DNA from: an uncultured Clostridia bacterium
GTDB lineage: Bacteria; Bacillota; Clostridia; Oscillospirales; Acutalibacteraceae
NCBI GenBank assembly: GCA_946186725.1
Contig: CAMHOI010000042.1
Coordinates: 1 to 7,496 of the forward strand
Length of the DNA stretch: 7,496 nt
Direction of reading: 5' to 3'
Every line of letters begins with the position of its first letter. Position 1 is the first letter of the stretch. The translations under genes and the position numbers were made by a program. Of this stretch, positions 1 to 5,623 are shown one piece after another. The notes under the pieces were generated by a model. The model saw nothing but the letters and a program-made list of their open reading frames with translations, had not been told where the DNA came from and did no database searches.

Positions 1-714
1 GACCAGCCCGCCCACCTCGCGGTCGAGCAGGACGTATTCGCCCCGTCGCGGCGTGATGGCGAGCTTGTTTTTGCTGACCTGATTGTGCAAGGTGTCGGCG
101 TACACGCCTGCGGCGTTGACCACGCACCGGGCCTCCAGGTCGCCCCTGTCGGTGTGCACGAGGAAGCCGTCCGCCTTCCGCTCGATCCCTTCGACCGCGG
201 TCAGAAAGCGGAACGCGGCGCCGTTGGCGGCGGCGTTCTCGGCGAAGGCGACCGTCATCAGGAAGGGGCAGACCACCCCGGCGCTGGGCGCGTAGAGAGC
301 GGCGACCACCTGCTCGGAGAGCGCCGGCTCCATCTGCCGCGCCTGCTCGCCCGAGAGGATCCGAAGCCCCTCCACGCCGTTTTGCACGCCCCGCTCATAG
401 AGCGCCTGCAGGTCGCCGCGGCGCTCCTCGTCAAAGCAGAGCACCAGCGACCCGTTCCCCGAGAAGGGGAAATCCAGCGTCCGGGACAGCTCGTGGATAA
501 GCGCGTTGCCCCTGACGTTCATCTGTGCCATGCGGCTGCCGGCGGGGGCGTCGTACCCGGCGTGGACGATGCCGGAGTTGGCCTTGCTCGTGCCCGAGCA
601 GACGTCCTCCTCCTTCTCCACCACCAGGATCTTCAGATCGTAGCGGGACAGTTCCCGCGCCGTCGCGCAGCCGACCGCGCCGGCGCCGACGACGATAACG
701 TCAAAGCGTTCCAT
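1..714 (-). CDS. FAD-dependent glycerol-3-phosphate dehydrogenase-like oxidoreductase (GlpA/LhgO type), C-terminus outside window
   Basis: A DAO-family flavoenzyme, expected to oxidise sn-glycerol 3-phosphate (the product of the adjacent kinase) to dihydroxyacetone phosphate. Seen: 238 codons from ATG at 714 to the window edge, with no stop. The N-terminus is a Rossmann FAD-binding fold: hydrophobic strand, GAGAVG at residues 10-15, acidic Glu33 ending the second strand, then a GTSKANSGIVHAGYD stretch typical of the family. A later VVNAAGVYAD segment near residue 198 matches the second FAD-contacting region. The start overlaps the end of glpK by 14 nt, and a GGAGG ribosome binding site lies within glpK (721-725), so the two are translationally coupled. 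Only about half of a usual 480-500 residue protein is visible. In clostridial glp operons this family commonly follows glpK, which supports the substrate call; L-2-hydroxyglutarate oxidase (LhgO) is the closest alternative name for the same fold. Confidence 0.85.
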   Translation of the reverse strand, partial: MERFDVIVVGAGAVGCATARELSRYDLKILVVEKEEDVCSGTSKANSGIVHAGYDAPAGSRMAQMNVRGNALIHELSRTLDFPFSGNGSLVLCFDEERRGDLQALYERGVQNGVEGLRILSGEQARQMEPALSEQVVAALYAPSAGVVCPFLMTVAFAENAAANGAAFRFLTAVEGIERKADGFLVHTDRGDLEARCVVNAAGVYADTLHNQVSKNKLAITPRRGEYVLLDREVGGLV

Positions 715-2218
715 TCTCTTCCTCCGTGATCTCAGCGTAATACTGCGCGCATCGGACCGCCTTTTTCCAGCCCTTCAGGAGGGCGGCGCGCTTCTCGGGC
801 GGCATGACGGGGACAAAGGTGCGCTCGCACTGCCAGTTGTCCCGGATGTCCTGCTCGCTCTTCCAGAACCCGACCGCCAGCCCCGCCAGATAGGCGGCGC
901 CCAGCGCCGTCGTCTCGATACAGCGGGGTCGCAGGATGCGGGCGTCGGACAGATCGGACTGGAACTGCATCAAAAAGTCGTTGGCGCAGGCGCCGCCGTC
1001 CACCCGAAGGGCGGAGATGGGCAGCCCGGTCAGATCCCGCATGGCGGTGAGCAGATCGTTGACCTGGTAGGCCAGCGATTCCACCGTCGCGCGCACGAAG
1101 TGGTCCTTGGTCACGCCGCGGGTCAGCCCCACGACGGTGCCGCGTGCGTACTGCTCCCAGTAGGGGGCGCCCAGCCCCGAGAAGGCGGGCACGATGTACA
1201 TGCCGCCCGTGTCCTCGACCGCCTCGCAGTACTCCTGCGACTGGGCGGCGGAGCGGAGCATCCGCATCTCGTCCCGCAGCCATTGGATGGCGGCGCCCGC
1301 GATGAAGACGCTGCCCTCTACGGCGTAGTGCGCCTTTTGGCCCGTGGAGGCCGCCAGCGTGGTCAGCAGGCCGGTCTGCGAGCGAACGCAGTCCTCGCCC
1401 GTGTTCATCAGCAGGAAGCCGCCCGTGCCGTAGGTGCTCTTGACGTCGCCCGGCTCAAAGCCGCATTGGCCGAAGAGAGCGGCCTGCTGATCCCCGGCCG
1501 CGCCCGCGATGGCGATGCGCCCGCCGAACTTGCTCGTGTCCCCGAACACCCCGCTCGAGGGCAGCACGGCGGGCAGCAGGGAGGCGGGGATGCGGAAGTA
1601 GTCCAGCAGCTCCTCGTCCCAGCACAGCCGGCGGATGTCAAACAGCATGGTGCGTGAGGCGTTGGTGTAGTCGGTCGCGTGGACGCGCCCGTCGGTCAGG
1701 TTCCAGATCAGCCAGGAATCCACCGTGCCGAAGCGGAGCTCTCCCTTTTCGGCCCGCTCCCGCGCGCCGGGAACGTGGTCGAGGATCCATTCGATCTTGC
1801 TCGCGGAGAAATAGGCGTCGGGGATGAGCCCCGTCCGCTCCCGGATCTTGTCCGCCCAGCCCTCGGCCTTCAGCCGGTCGATGCGCTCGGCGGTGCGGCG
1901 GCACTGCCACACGATGGCGTTGTAGATGGGCCGCCCCGTCGCCGCCTCCCAGATCACGGTGGTCTCCCGCTGGTTGGTGATGCCGATGGCGGCGATGTCC
2001 TCGGCGGCGGCGTCGATCTTCTGCATGGCTTCCATGGTCACGCCCATCTGGGTGGACCAGATCTCCATGGGGTCGTGCTCCACCCAGCCCGCCTGGGGAT
2101 AGATCTGCCGGAATTCCTTTTGCACGACGCTGCGGACGGCGCCCGTGCGGTCAAAGAGGATGGCGCGGGAGCTGGTGGTGCCCTGATCCATGGCAATAAC
2201 GTACTTGGCTCGGCTCAT
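701..2218 (-). CDS. glpK: glycerol kinase
   Basis: Cytoplasmic FGGY-family kinase that phosphorylates glycerol with ATP to sn-glycerol 3-phosphate. The 505 residues match the usual length of about 500. Seen: phosphate-binding DQGTTSSRAILFD at residues 11-23; substrate-binding NQRET at 82-86; FGGY signature 1 around 136-148 (YFSASKIEWILDH); catalytic-base region GDQQAALFGQ with Asp243; ATP-site STYGTGGF at 261-268; FGGY signature 2 at about 360-382; and RVDGGACANDFLMQFQSD at 405-422. The start at 2218 was chosen over an in-frame ATG at 2293 because it has a GGGAG site 7 nt upstream and gives the conserved N-terminus; the longer form would also begin upstream of the predicted transcript start. 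It is the first gene of an operon with the FAD oxidoreductase. The regulatory loop at 228-235 lacks the histidine phosphorylated by HPr in some Firmicutes enzymes (see findings). No glpF or glpP is visible. Confidence 0.97.
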   Translation of the reverse strand: MSRAKYVIAMDQGTTSSRAILFDRTGAVRSVVQKEFRQIYPQAGWVEHDPMEIWSTQMGVTMEAMQKIDAAAEDIAAIGITNQRETTVIWEAATGRPIYNAIVWQCRRTAERIDRLKAEGWADKIRERTGLIPDAYFSASKIEWILDHVPGARERAEKGELRFGTVDSWLIWNLTDGRVHATDYTNASRTMLFDIRRLCWDEELLDYFRIPASLLPAVLPSSGVFGDTSKFGGRIAIAGAAGDQQAALFGQCGFEPGDVKSTYGTGGFLLMNTGEDCVRSQTGLLTTLAASTGQKAHYAVEGSVFIAGAAIQWLRDEMRMLRSAAQSQEYCEAVEDTGGMYIVPAFSGLGAPYWEQYARGTVVGLTRGVTKDHFVRATVESLAYQVNDLLTAMRDLTGLPISALRVDGGACANDFLMQFQSDLSDARILRPRCIETTALGAAYLAGLAVGFWKSEQDIRDNWQCERTFVPVMPPEKRAALLKGWKKAVRCAQYYAEITEEENGTL

Positions 2219-2281
2219 ACGAGGACTCCCTTCGTTCTTTGATTCGGCACTATCATTCAATGAACACGGTATTTCTGATTT

Positions 2282-2310
2282 ATTATACTCCAAAATCGAA
2301 AATTGTTCAA
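2282..2310 (-). promoter_or_regulatory. Promoter of the glpK operon
   Basis: On the minus strand, a TTGAAC -35 (2305-2310) and a perfect TATAAT -10 (2282-2287) are separated by exactly 17 bp. Transcription would begin near 2275, giving a leader of about 57 nt before the glpK start at 2218. No convincing catabolite-responsive (cre) element was seen; a small palindrome lies in the leader at 2253-2263. Confidence 0.8.
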
Positions 2311-2358
2311 CCCCGCGCGACCGGCAAAAGCGATTCCTTCCTTCCCTTTGCGCCTGAC

Positions 2359-2387
2359 TTGACGAAACCGGCGTTTTCCGCTATACT
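2359..2387 (+). promoter_or_regulatory. Promoter of the alpha/beta hydrolase gene
   Basis: TTGACG (2359-2364) and TATACT (2382-2387) with a 17-bp spacer form a near-consensus sigma-A promoter. Initiation near 2394 would give a short leader of about 20 nt that contains the AAGGAGG ribosome binding site (2403-2409). It is back to back with the glpK promoter; the two -35 boxes are 48 bp apart. Confidence 0.8.
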
Positions 2388-2415
2388 GGAATCATAAACA
2401 GCAAGGAGGGATTCC

Positions 2416-3345
2416 ATGGCAACGTTCCGAGAGTATACCTTCGTTTCATCCAACGGCCGCACGCCCATCCACGTCCGCCGCTTCGATCCCGAGGGCACGC
2501 CCCGCGGCGTGGTCCAGATTGCCCACGGCGTCGCCGAATACGCCAAGCGCTACGACCCCTTCCTCGCCTTTTTGGCCGACAACGGTTTCGTCGCCGTCGC
2601 GCATGACCACCTCGGTCACGGCGCCAGCGTCACCGACGAGTCCGAGCGGGGCTGGTTTGCCGAGCGGGACGGCTGGGATCTGGTCGTCTCCGACGTCAAG
2701 CGGCTTCACGACGCGCTCAGAGAGGAGTTCCCCGACCTGCCCTTCGCTCTTTTCGGGCACAGCATGGGCTCCTTCGTTGCCCGCACCTGCCTCATTCGCT
2801 GGCCCGGCGATTGGAACGCGGCCGTCATCTGCGGCACCGGCCAGCAGAGCGGCGCTCTTGTCGCCGGCGGCAAGCTGATGGCCAAGCTCGTGTGCGCCTT
2901 CAAGGGCACCAAGCACCGCTCGCCCTTCCTCGAAAACCTCGCCTTCGGCGCCTACAACAAGGCCTTCGAGCCCGTCCGCACCAAGGTGGACTGGCTCTCC
3001 CGCGACGAGGCGGTCGTCGACGCCTACGCCGCCGACCCGCTGTGCGGCTTCATGGTCACAGCGGGGCTTTTCCGCGACATGATGACCGGCATCGCCTTCA
3101 TCAGCAAGCCGAAGAACGTCGCCAACGTCCGCAAGGATCTGCCCATCTTCCTGATCGCGGGTGACCGCGACCCCGTCGGCGAAGCGGGCAAGGGACCCCG
3201 GAAAGCCCTCGCCCTTTACCGGAAGGCGGGTGTCAGCGACGTCTCCCTCAAGCTCTATCCCGAGTGTCGCCACGAACTGCTCAACGAGCTCGACCGCGAG
3301 CAGGTGATGGCGGATGTTCTCGCCTTCCTCAACGCGCATATGTAA
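2416..3345 (+). CDS. alpha/beta hydrolase, lysophospholipase / monoacylglycerol lipase-like (Hydrolase_4, serine aminopeptidase S33 superfamily)
   Basis: A probably cytoplasmic serine hydrolase of 309 residues with no signal peptide or membrane segment. By family it would cleave acyl esters such as monoacylglycerols or lysophospholipids; the exact substrate cannot be read from sequence. Seen: oxyanion-region QIAHGVAEYAKRY at 34-46; HDHLGHGAS at 63-71; nucleophile elbow GHSMG at 114-118 (Ser116); the family-typical lid segment WLSRDEAVVDAYAADPLCGF at 193-212; acid residue in AGDRDPVG (Asp252 most likely); catalytic His286 in CRHELLNE. The full triad is therefore present and the length is normal. 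The start is fixed by AAGGAGG 6 nt upstream. It is transcribed alone from its own promoter and ends at a strong terminator. Its divergence from glpK suggests, by inference only, a role in releasing glycerol that the kinase then captures. Confidence 0.9.
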   Translation: MATFREYTFVSSNGRTPIHVRRFDPEGTPRGVVQIAHGVAEYAKRYDPFLAFLADNGFVAVAHDHLGHGASVTDESERGWFAERDGWDLVVSDVKRLHDALREEFPDLPFALFGHSMGSFVARTCLIRWPGDWNAAVICGTGQQSGALVAGGKLMAKLVCAFKGTKHRSPFLENLAFGAYNKAFEPVRTKVDWLSRDEAVVDAYAADPLCGFMVTAGLFRDMMTGIAFISKPKNVANVRKDLPIFLIAGDRDPVGEAGKGPRKALALYRKAGVSDVSLKLYPECRHELLNELDREQVMADVLAFLNAHM

Positions 3346-3346
3346 C

Positions 3347-3377
3347 AAAAAGCGGAGCCGGCGGCTCCGCTTTTTTT
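3347..3377. terminator. Bidirectional intrinsic terminator between convergent genes
   Basis: An 8-bp GC stem GCGGAGCC (3352-3359) / GGCTCCGC (3363-3370) with a 3-nt loop is flanked by five A on the left (3347-3351) and seven T on the right (3371-3377). On the plus strand it terminates the hydrolase gene (stop at 3345). On the minus strand the A-run becomes a U-tract, so it also serves the isomerase gene ending at 3387. Confidence 0.92.
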
Positions 3378-3386
3378 CGTAGATCC

Positions 3387-3974
3387 TCAATCCCGGACCG
3401 TGATTTTTTCAATGATCGGCTGATCGTCCGCGTTCAAAAAGCCCATGCTGTCGCCCGGCAGCACGGCCAGGTCAGCGCAGAGCCGGTCGATGACGTCCAT
3501 GCCCTCGGTCACATGGCCGAACCCGGCGTACAGCCCGTCCAGGGAACCACGCCAGCCGTCCTGCAGGACGATGAAGAACTGGGTGGACGCGGAGTCGAGG
3601 TCGTTGCTGCGCGCCATGGAGATGACGCCACGGTCGTGGGTGATGGTGTTGTTGACGCCGTTCTTGAGAAACTCGCCCTTGATGGTCTCGTCGCCGCCCG
3701 GCTTGCCGTGCCCGTCGCCTCCCTGCAGGACGAAGCCCGTCTGCATCCGGTTGAAGGTCAGCCCGTCGTAAAATCCGCTTTTGGCCAGGTCGAGAAAATG
3801 GGCGACGGTAATGGGCGCCTGATCGGCGTCCAGCTCCAGCGTGACGTCGCCGTAGTCTTTGATGGTGATGACCGCGTGGTGGAGTCCGCCGAGGGTCTCG
3901 CTGCCGTCAGAGCAGCCGGCGGCGAGCGCCGCGACGAGCGCCGCGGCGAGCAGCAGGGAAAGAAAGCGTTTCAT
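3387..3974 (-). CDS. cyclophilin-type peptidyl-prolyl cis-trans isomerase, lipoprotein
   Basis: A 195-residue extracytoplasmic foldase predicted to isomerise X-Pro bonds in exported proteins. Seen: lipoprotein signal peptide MKRFLSLLLAAALVAALAAG followed by the lipobox cysteine Cys21; short linker; cyclophilin domain from about residue 32. Active-site residues are recognisable by comparison with human CypA: Arg76 in TFNRM (Arg55), GFVLQGGD at 80-87 (Phe60 and Gln63 equivalents), and TQFFI at 131-135 (Gln111, Phe113). The family's LDGxYAxFGxVxEGMDVID block is at 145-163. Ser144 replaces the CypA tryptophan that contacts cyclosporin, and Tyr149 its histidine, both common in bacterial members. 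The start at 3974 is set by AGGAGG (3981-3986) 6 nt upstream and by the signal peptide; the frame is open further upstream, but that extension would bury the signal sequence. Confidence 0.95.
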   Translation of the reverse strand: MKRFLSLLLAAALVAALAAGCSDGSETLGGLHHAVITIKDYGDVTLELDADQAPITVAHFLDLAKSGFYDGLTFNRMQTGFVLQGGDGHGKPGGDETIKGEFLKNGVNNTITHDRGVISMARSNDLDSASTQFFIVLQDGWRGSLDGLYAGFGHVTEGMDVIDRLCADLAVLPGDSMGFLNADDQPIIEKITVRD

Positions 3975-4002
3975 ATCGTGCCTCCTGAATGTGGTTTTCC
4001 TC

Positions 4003-4031
4003 ATTCTACCACATCCTCGCTGCCATTTCAA
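4003..4031 (-). promoter_or_regulatory. Promoter of the cyclophilin lipoprotein gene
   Basis: On the minus strand, TTGAAA (4026-4031) and TAGAAT (4003-4008) are separated by 17 bp. Initiation near 3996 gives a leader of about 22 nt ahead of the AGGAGG site. No terminator is evident between this promoter and the upstream sigma-like gene (stop at 4063), so read-through into the isomerase gene is possible. Confidence 0.75.
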
Positions 4032-4062
4032 CCGCAGCGGCCGCTTCCGGGCGGCTGACTCT

Positions 4063-4320
4063 TTATCGGTCCGCCAGGGGATACCCCGCGTATCGCAAAG
4101 ACTGCTCGATGCGGTGCCTCGCGCGATCCAGATGGCGGGAGACGGTCGACTTGTTGACGCCCAGCCGCGCGGCGGCACGGGTGACGCTCACACCCTCGAA
4201 GATGCACAGCGCCACGGCCTCCTTCTGCTTCTCGGTCAACTCCCTGTCGCAGATCTCGCGCACCGTCTTCGACCGCTCGTGCGCGTACCGCAAGCTGAAG
4301 ATAAATTCAGACCGATTCAT
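4063..4320 (-). CDS. small sigma-70 region 4-like helix-turn-helix protein
   Basis: An 85-residue putative DNA-binding or RNA-polymerase-associated protein. Seen: a charged N-terminal helix, then LTEKQKEAVALCIFEGVS, a recognisable sigma region 4 start, followed by the helix-turn-helix VTRAAARLGVNKSTVSRHLDRARHRI at about residues 46-71. There is no sigma region 2, so it cannot be a complete sigma factor by itself. Proteins of this size and type are known in Clostridia, usually annotated only as sigma-factor-like HTH proteins. The start is ambiguous: ATG at 4320 has GAGGG about 8 nt upstream, whereas ATG at 4335 (five residues longer) has GAGG 5 nt upstream. Either start overlaps the preceding 77-codon gene (by 14 or 29 nt), implying translational coupling. 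The cyclophilin gene lies 88 nt downstream with its own promoter. Its role and target are unknown. Confidence 0.85.
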   Translation of the reverse strand: MNRSEFIFSLRYAHERSKTVREICDRELTEKQKEAVALCIFEGVSVTRAAARLGVNKSTVSRHLDRARHRIEQSLRYAGYPLADR

Positions 4321-4540
4321 GTTCGATTCCCTCATACATGCCTCTGTGATAGTACCGGATCAGATACAATCCGATCCGATGGCTGTCGCGCGCCATCTCA
4401 TAGAGCGCGGCGATCCTGCGGGACAGCTCGCACTTTTGCCGGCCGCGAAGGGATTTCCCCTCCAGTGTAAGCCGGTCGATGCGCCCCCTCAGGATCTTTT
4501 CCTGTCCCAGATATTCTTCACCCAGCTGTGCCAGTGTCAT
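4307..4540 (-). CDS. small protein of unknown function coupled to the sigma-like HTH gene
   Basis: 77 residues, not recognised as a named family. Seen: almost entirely predicted helical and highly charged, with many Arg, Glu and Leu in a heptad-like pattern (LRGRIDRLTLEGKSLRGRQ, then LSRRIAALYEMARDSHRIGLYLIRYYHRG), suggesting a coiled-coil or helical hairpin that binds a partner. No signal peptide, membrane segment or metal-binding cysteine pattern. ATG at 4540 is preceded by AAAGGAGG with a 10-nt spacer, which decides the start; the frame is open further upstream but has no other supported start. Its 3' end overlaps the sigma-region-4-like gene, so the two products are probably made together and may act together. 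A LexA-type box lies in the upstream region. The gene is supported by its ribosome binding site and by the coupling rather than by homology. Confidence 0.75.
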   Translation of the reverse strand: MTLAQLGEEYLGQEKILRGRIDRLTLEGKSLRGRQKCELSRRIAALYEMARDSHRIGLYLIRYYHRGMYEGIEHESV

Positions 4541-4637
4541 TCTGCTTGATCCTCCTTTTGCGTACCAAGGCGCCGTCTCCGACCCTACGGGGAGGAAGCC
4601 GGAAAGAAAGCGCCCCGTCCTTGTTCGGCGGCGGAGC

Positions 4638-4659
4638 GGGCGGCCAACGGGCGCCGCCC
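4638..4659. other. GC-rich hairpin in the leader of the small-gene pair
   Basis: Perfect 7-bp inverted repeat GGGCGGC (4638-4644) / GCCGCCC (4653-4659) with an 8-nt loop. No U-tract follows directly on either strand, so it is not a standard terminator. If transcription starts near 4667, the hairpin sits at the very 5' end of the minus-strand transcript. The rest of 4541-4673 holds no gene or further signal that I can support. Confidence 0.4.
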
Positions 4660-4673
4660 TTCCGTCACTTTTT

Positions 4674-4702
4674 ATTGTAGCCGAACATTTGTTCCAACTA
4701 TG
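4674..4702 (-). promoter_or_regulatory. Possible promoter of the small-gene pair
   Basis: On the minus strand a good -10 candidate TACAAT lies at 4674-4679. The hexamer 17 bp upstream (4697-4702, CATAGT) is a poor -35. An alternative pairing is TTGGAA (4692-4697) with TAAAAA (4669-4674), also at 17 bp. Both versions overlap the LexA-like box, as expected for a repressed or activator-independent weak promoter. The exact promoter is uncertain. Confidence 0.4.
4682..4695. promoter_or_regulatory. Candidate LexA/DinR (SOS) box
   Basis: CGAACATTTGTTCC contains the perfect palindromic half-sites GAAC-N4-GTTC (4683-4694), the core of the Gram-positive LexA operator (B. subtilis consensus CGAAC-N4-GTTCG). 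Reading the other strand only the first outer base differs from consensus. I found no other GAAC-N4-GTTC in the window by eye. It lies within the putative minus-strand promoter, about 145 nt upstream of the 77-codon gene, and about 100 bp from the rlmB promoter, so the small-gene pair is the likely target. Confidence 0.6.
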
Positions 4703-4789
4703 GGACAGCTTTTTTCCGCCCGACTTCGACCCCATTCGCCAAAACGACCAACATCTTGTGCCGAATTTGAAAAAAATCGCGCGGATGTG

Positions 4790-4819
4790 TTTACATTTAG
4801 TATTTGGATGTGGTATACT
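4790..4819 (+). promoter_or_regulatory. Promoter of rlmB
   Basis: TTTACA (4790-4795) and TATACT (4814-4819) with an 18-bp spacer, plus an extended -10 TG (4811-4812) one base before the -10 hexamer. Initiation near 4826 gives a leader of about 25 nt before ATG at 4852. The interval 4703-4789 shows nothing else I can support. Confidence 0.75.
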
Positions 4820-4851
4820 GAATCGAATACCAGTGGCAAAGGACGAAGACC

Positions 4852-5604
4852 ATGGAACGGGACTACCGATCATCGGACGACGGACGCGTCGCCGGCCGCA
4901 ACGCCGTGAGCGAGCTGCTTCGCTCGGGGCGTGAGATCGACTGCCTCTTTGTGGAGAAGGGCAAGCGGGACGGCTCTCTGGCCGCCCTGATCGCCAGGGC
5001 CGCCGAGCGCGGCGTTCCCATCAAGGAGGCCGACCGCCGCAAGCTGGACGCTATGTGCCCGAGCACCAACCATCAGGGCGTCGTCGCCGTGGCCGCCATG
5101 ACCGAGTATCGCTCCGTCGCCGACCTGCTGGCCATCGCTCGCGAAAGGGGAGAGCCCCCCTTCTTCGTGGTCTGCGACGGGATCGAGGATCCGCATAACC
5201 TGGGCGCCATCATCCGCACCGCGGAATGCTGCGGGGTGCACGGCGTCATCCTGCCCAAGCGCCGCTCCTGTGGCGTCAATTTCGCCGTCAGCAAGGCCGC
5301 CTGCGGTGCGCTGGAGTACATGCCCATCGCCCGCGTGACCAATCTGACCGCGGCGCTGGAGGAGCTCAAGGATGCCGGCGTCTGGCTCTACGCCGCCGAC
5401 ATGGATGGCGAGCCCTACGACAGCCGGGACTACAGCGGCCCTGCCGCCCTGGTCATCGGTTCGGAGGGGCGCGGTGTCGGCCGCCTGGTCCGGGAGGCGT
5501 GCGACTTCATTGTTTCCCTGCCCATGAAGGGGCGCGTCACCTCCCTGAACGCCTCTGTCGCCGCCGGCGTCCTGCTTTACCAAATGACCCGCTCTCGTAC
5601 TTGA
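4852..5604 (+). CDS. rlmB: 23S rRNA (guanosine(2251)-2'-O)-methyltransferase (TrmH/SpoU family)
   Basis: Uses S-adenosylmethionine to 2'-O-methylate G2251 in the peptidyl-transferase P-loop of 23S rRNA; acts in the cytoplasm during ribosome assembly. The 250 residues match RlmB length. Seen: N-terminal substrate-binding domain beginning VAGRNAVSELL at 13-23 with the NHQGVVA segment at 73-79; SPOUT methyltransferase domain with motif 1 DPHNLGAIIRTAECCG at 113-128 (Asn116, Arg122), motif 2 VIGSEGRGVG at 201-210, and motif 3 SLPMKGRVTSLNASVAAGVL at 222-241, which form the knotted SAM pocket. ATG at 4852 has an AAAGGA-like site 8 nt upstream, weaker than its neighbours' sites. A membrane protein gene follows 19 bp downstream and probably shares the transcript. 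RlmB is preferred over tRNA methyltransferase TrmH because of the N-terminal domain, but substrate is inferred from family. Confidence 0.93.
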   Translation: MERDYRSSDDGRVAGRNAVSELLRSGREIDCLFVEKGKRDGSLAALIARAAERGVPIKEADRRKLDAMCPSTNHQGVVAVAAMTEYRSVADLLAIARERGEPPFFVVCDGIEDPHNLGAIIRTAECCGVHGVILPKRRSCGVNFAVSKAACGALEYMPIARVTNLTAALEELKDAGVWLYAADMDGEPYDSRDYSGPAALVIGSEGRGVGRLVREACDFIVSLPMKGRVTSLNASVAAGVLLYQMTRSRT

Positions 5605-5623
5605 ATCAAGAGGAGTGCTTGCA

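Noticed and set aside
2219..2293. 25-residue N-terminal extension of glycerol kinase from ATG at 2293
   Set aside because: The extension lies over the -10 region and leader of the predicted promoter and is not part of the family; ATG at 2218 has a GGGAG site and gives the conserved start.
2219..2330. A catabolite-responsive (cre) element near the glpK promoter
   Set aside because: I searched by eye for a TGWAANCGNTNWCA-like site and saw no acceptable match.
2446..3390. A 314-codon minus-strand frame opposite the hydrolase
   Set aside because: Antisense shadow; it would run through the strong terminator and has no recognisable motif, whereas the plus strand encodes a complete catalytic triad.
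4032..4062. NotI-like GCGGCCGC palindrome with GC-rich flanks as a terminator after the sigma-like gene
   Set aside because: The possible stem is imperfect and lacks a U-tract on the minus strand.
3975..4178. N-terminal extension of the cyclophilin gene
   Set aside because: It would place a lipoprotein signal peptide in the middle of the protein and would span the gene's own promoter; ATG at 3974 has an AGGAGG site.
4638..4659. GC hairpin as a plus- or minus-strand terminator
   Set aside because: No U-run follows the stem directly on either strand and no gene ends just before it.
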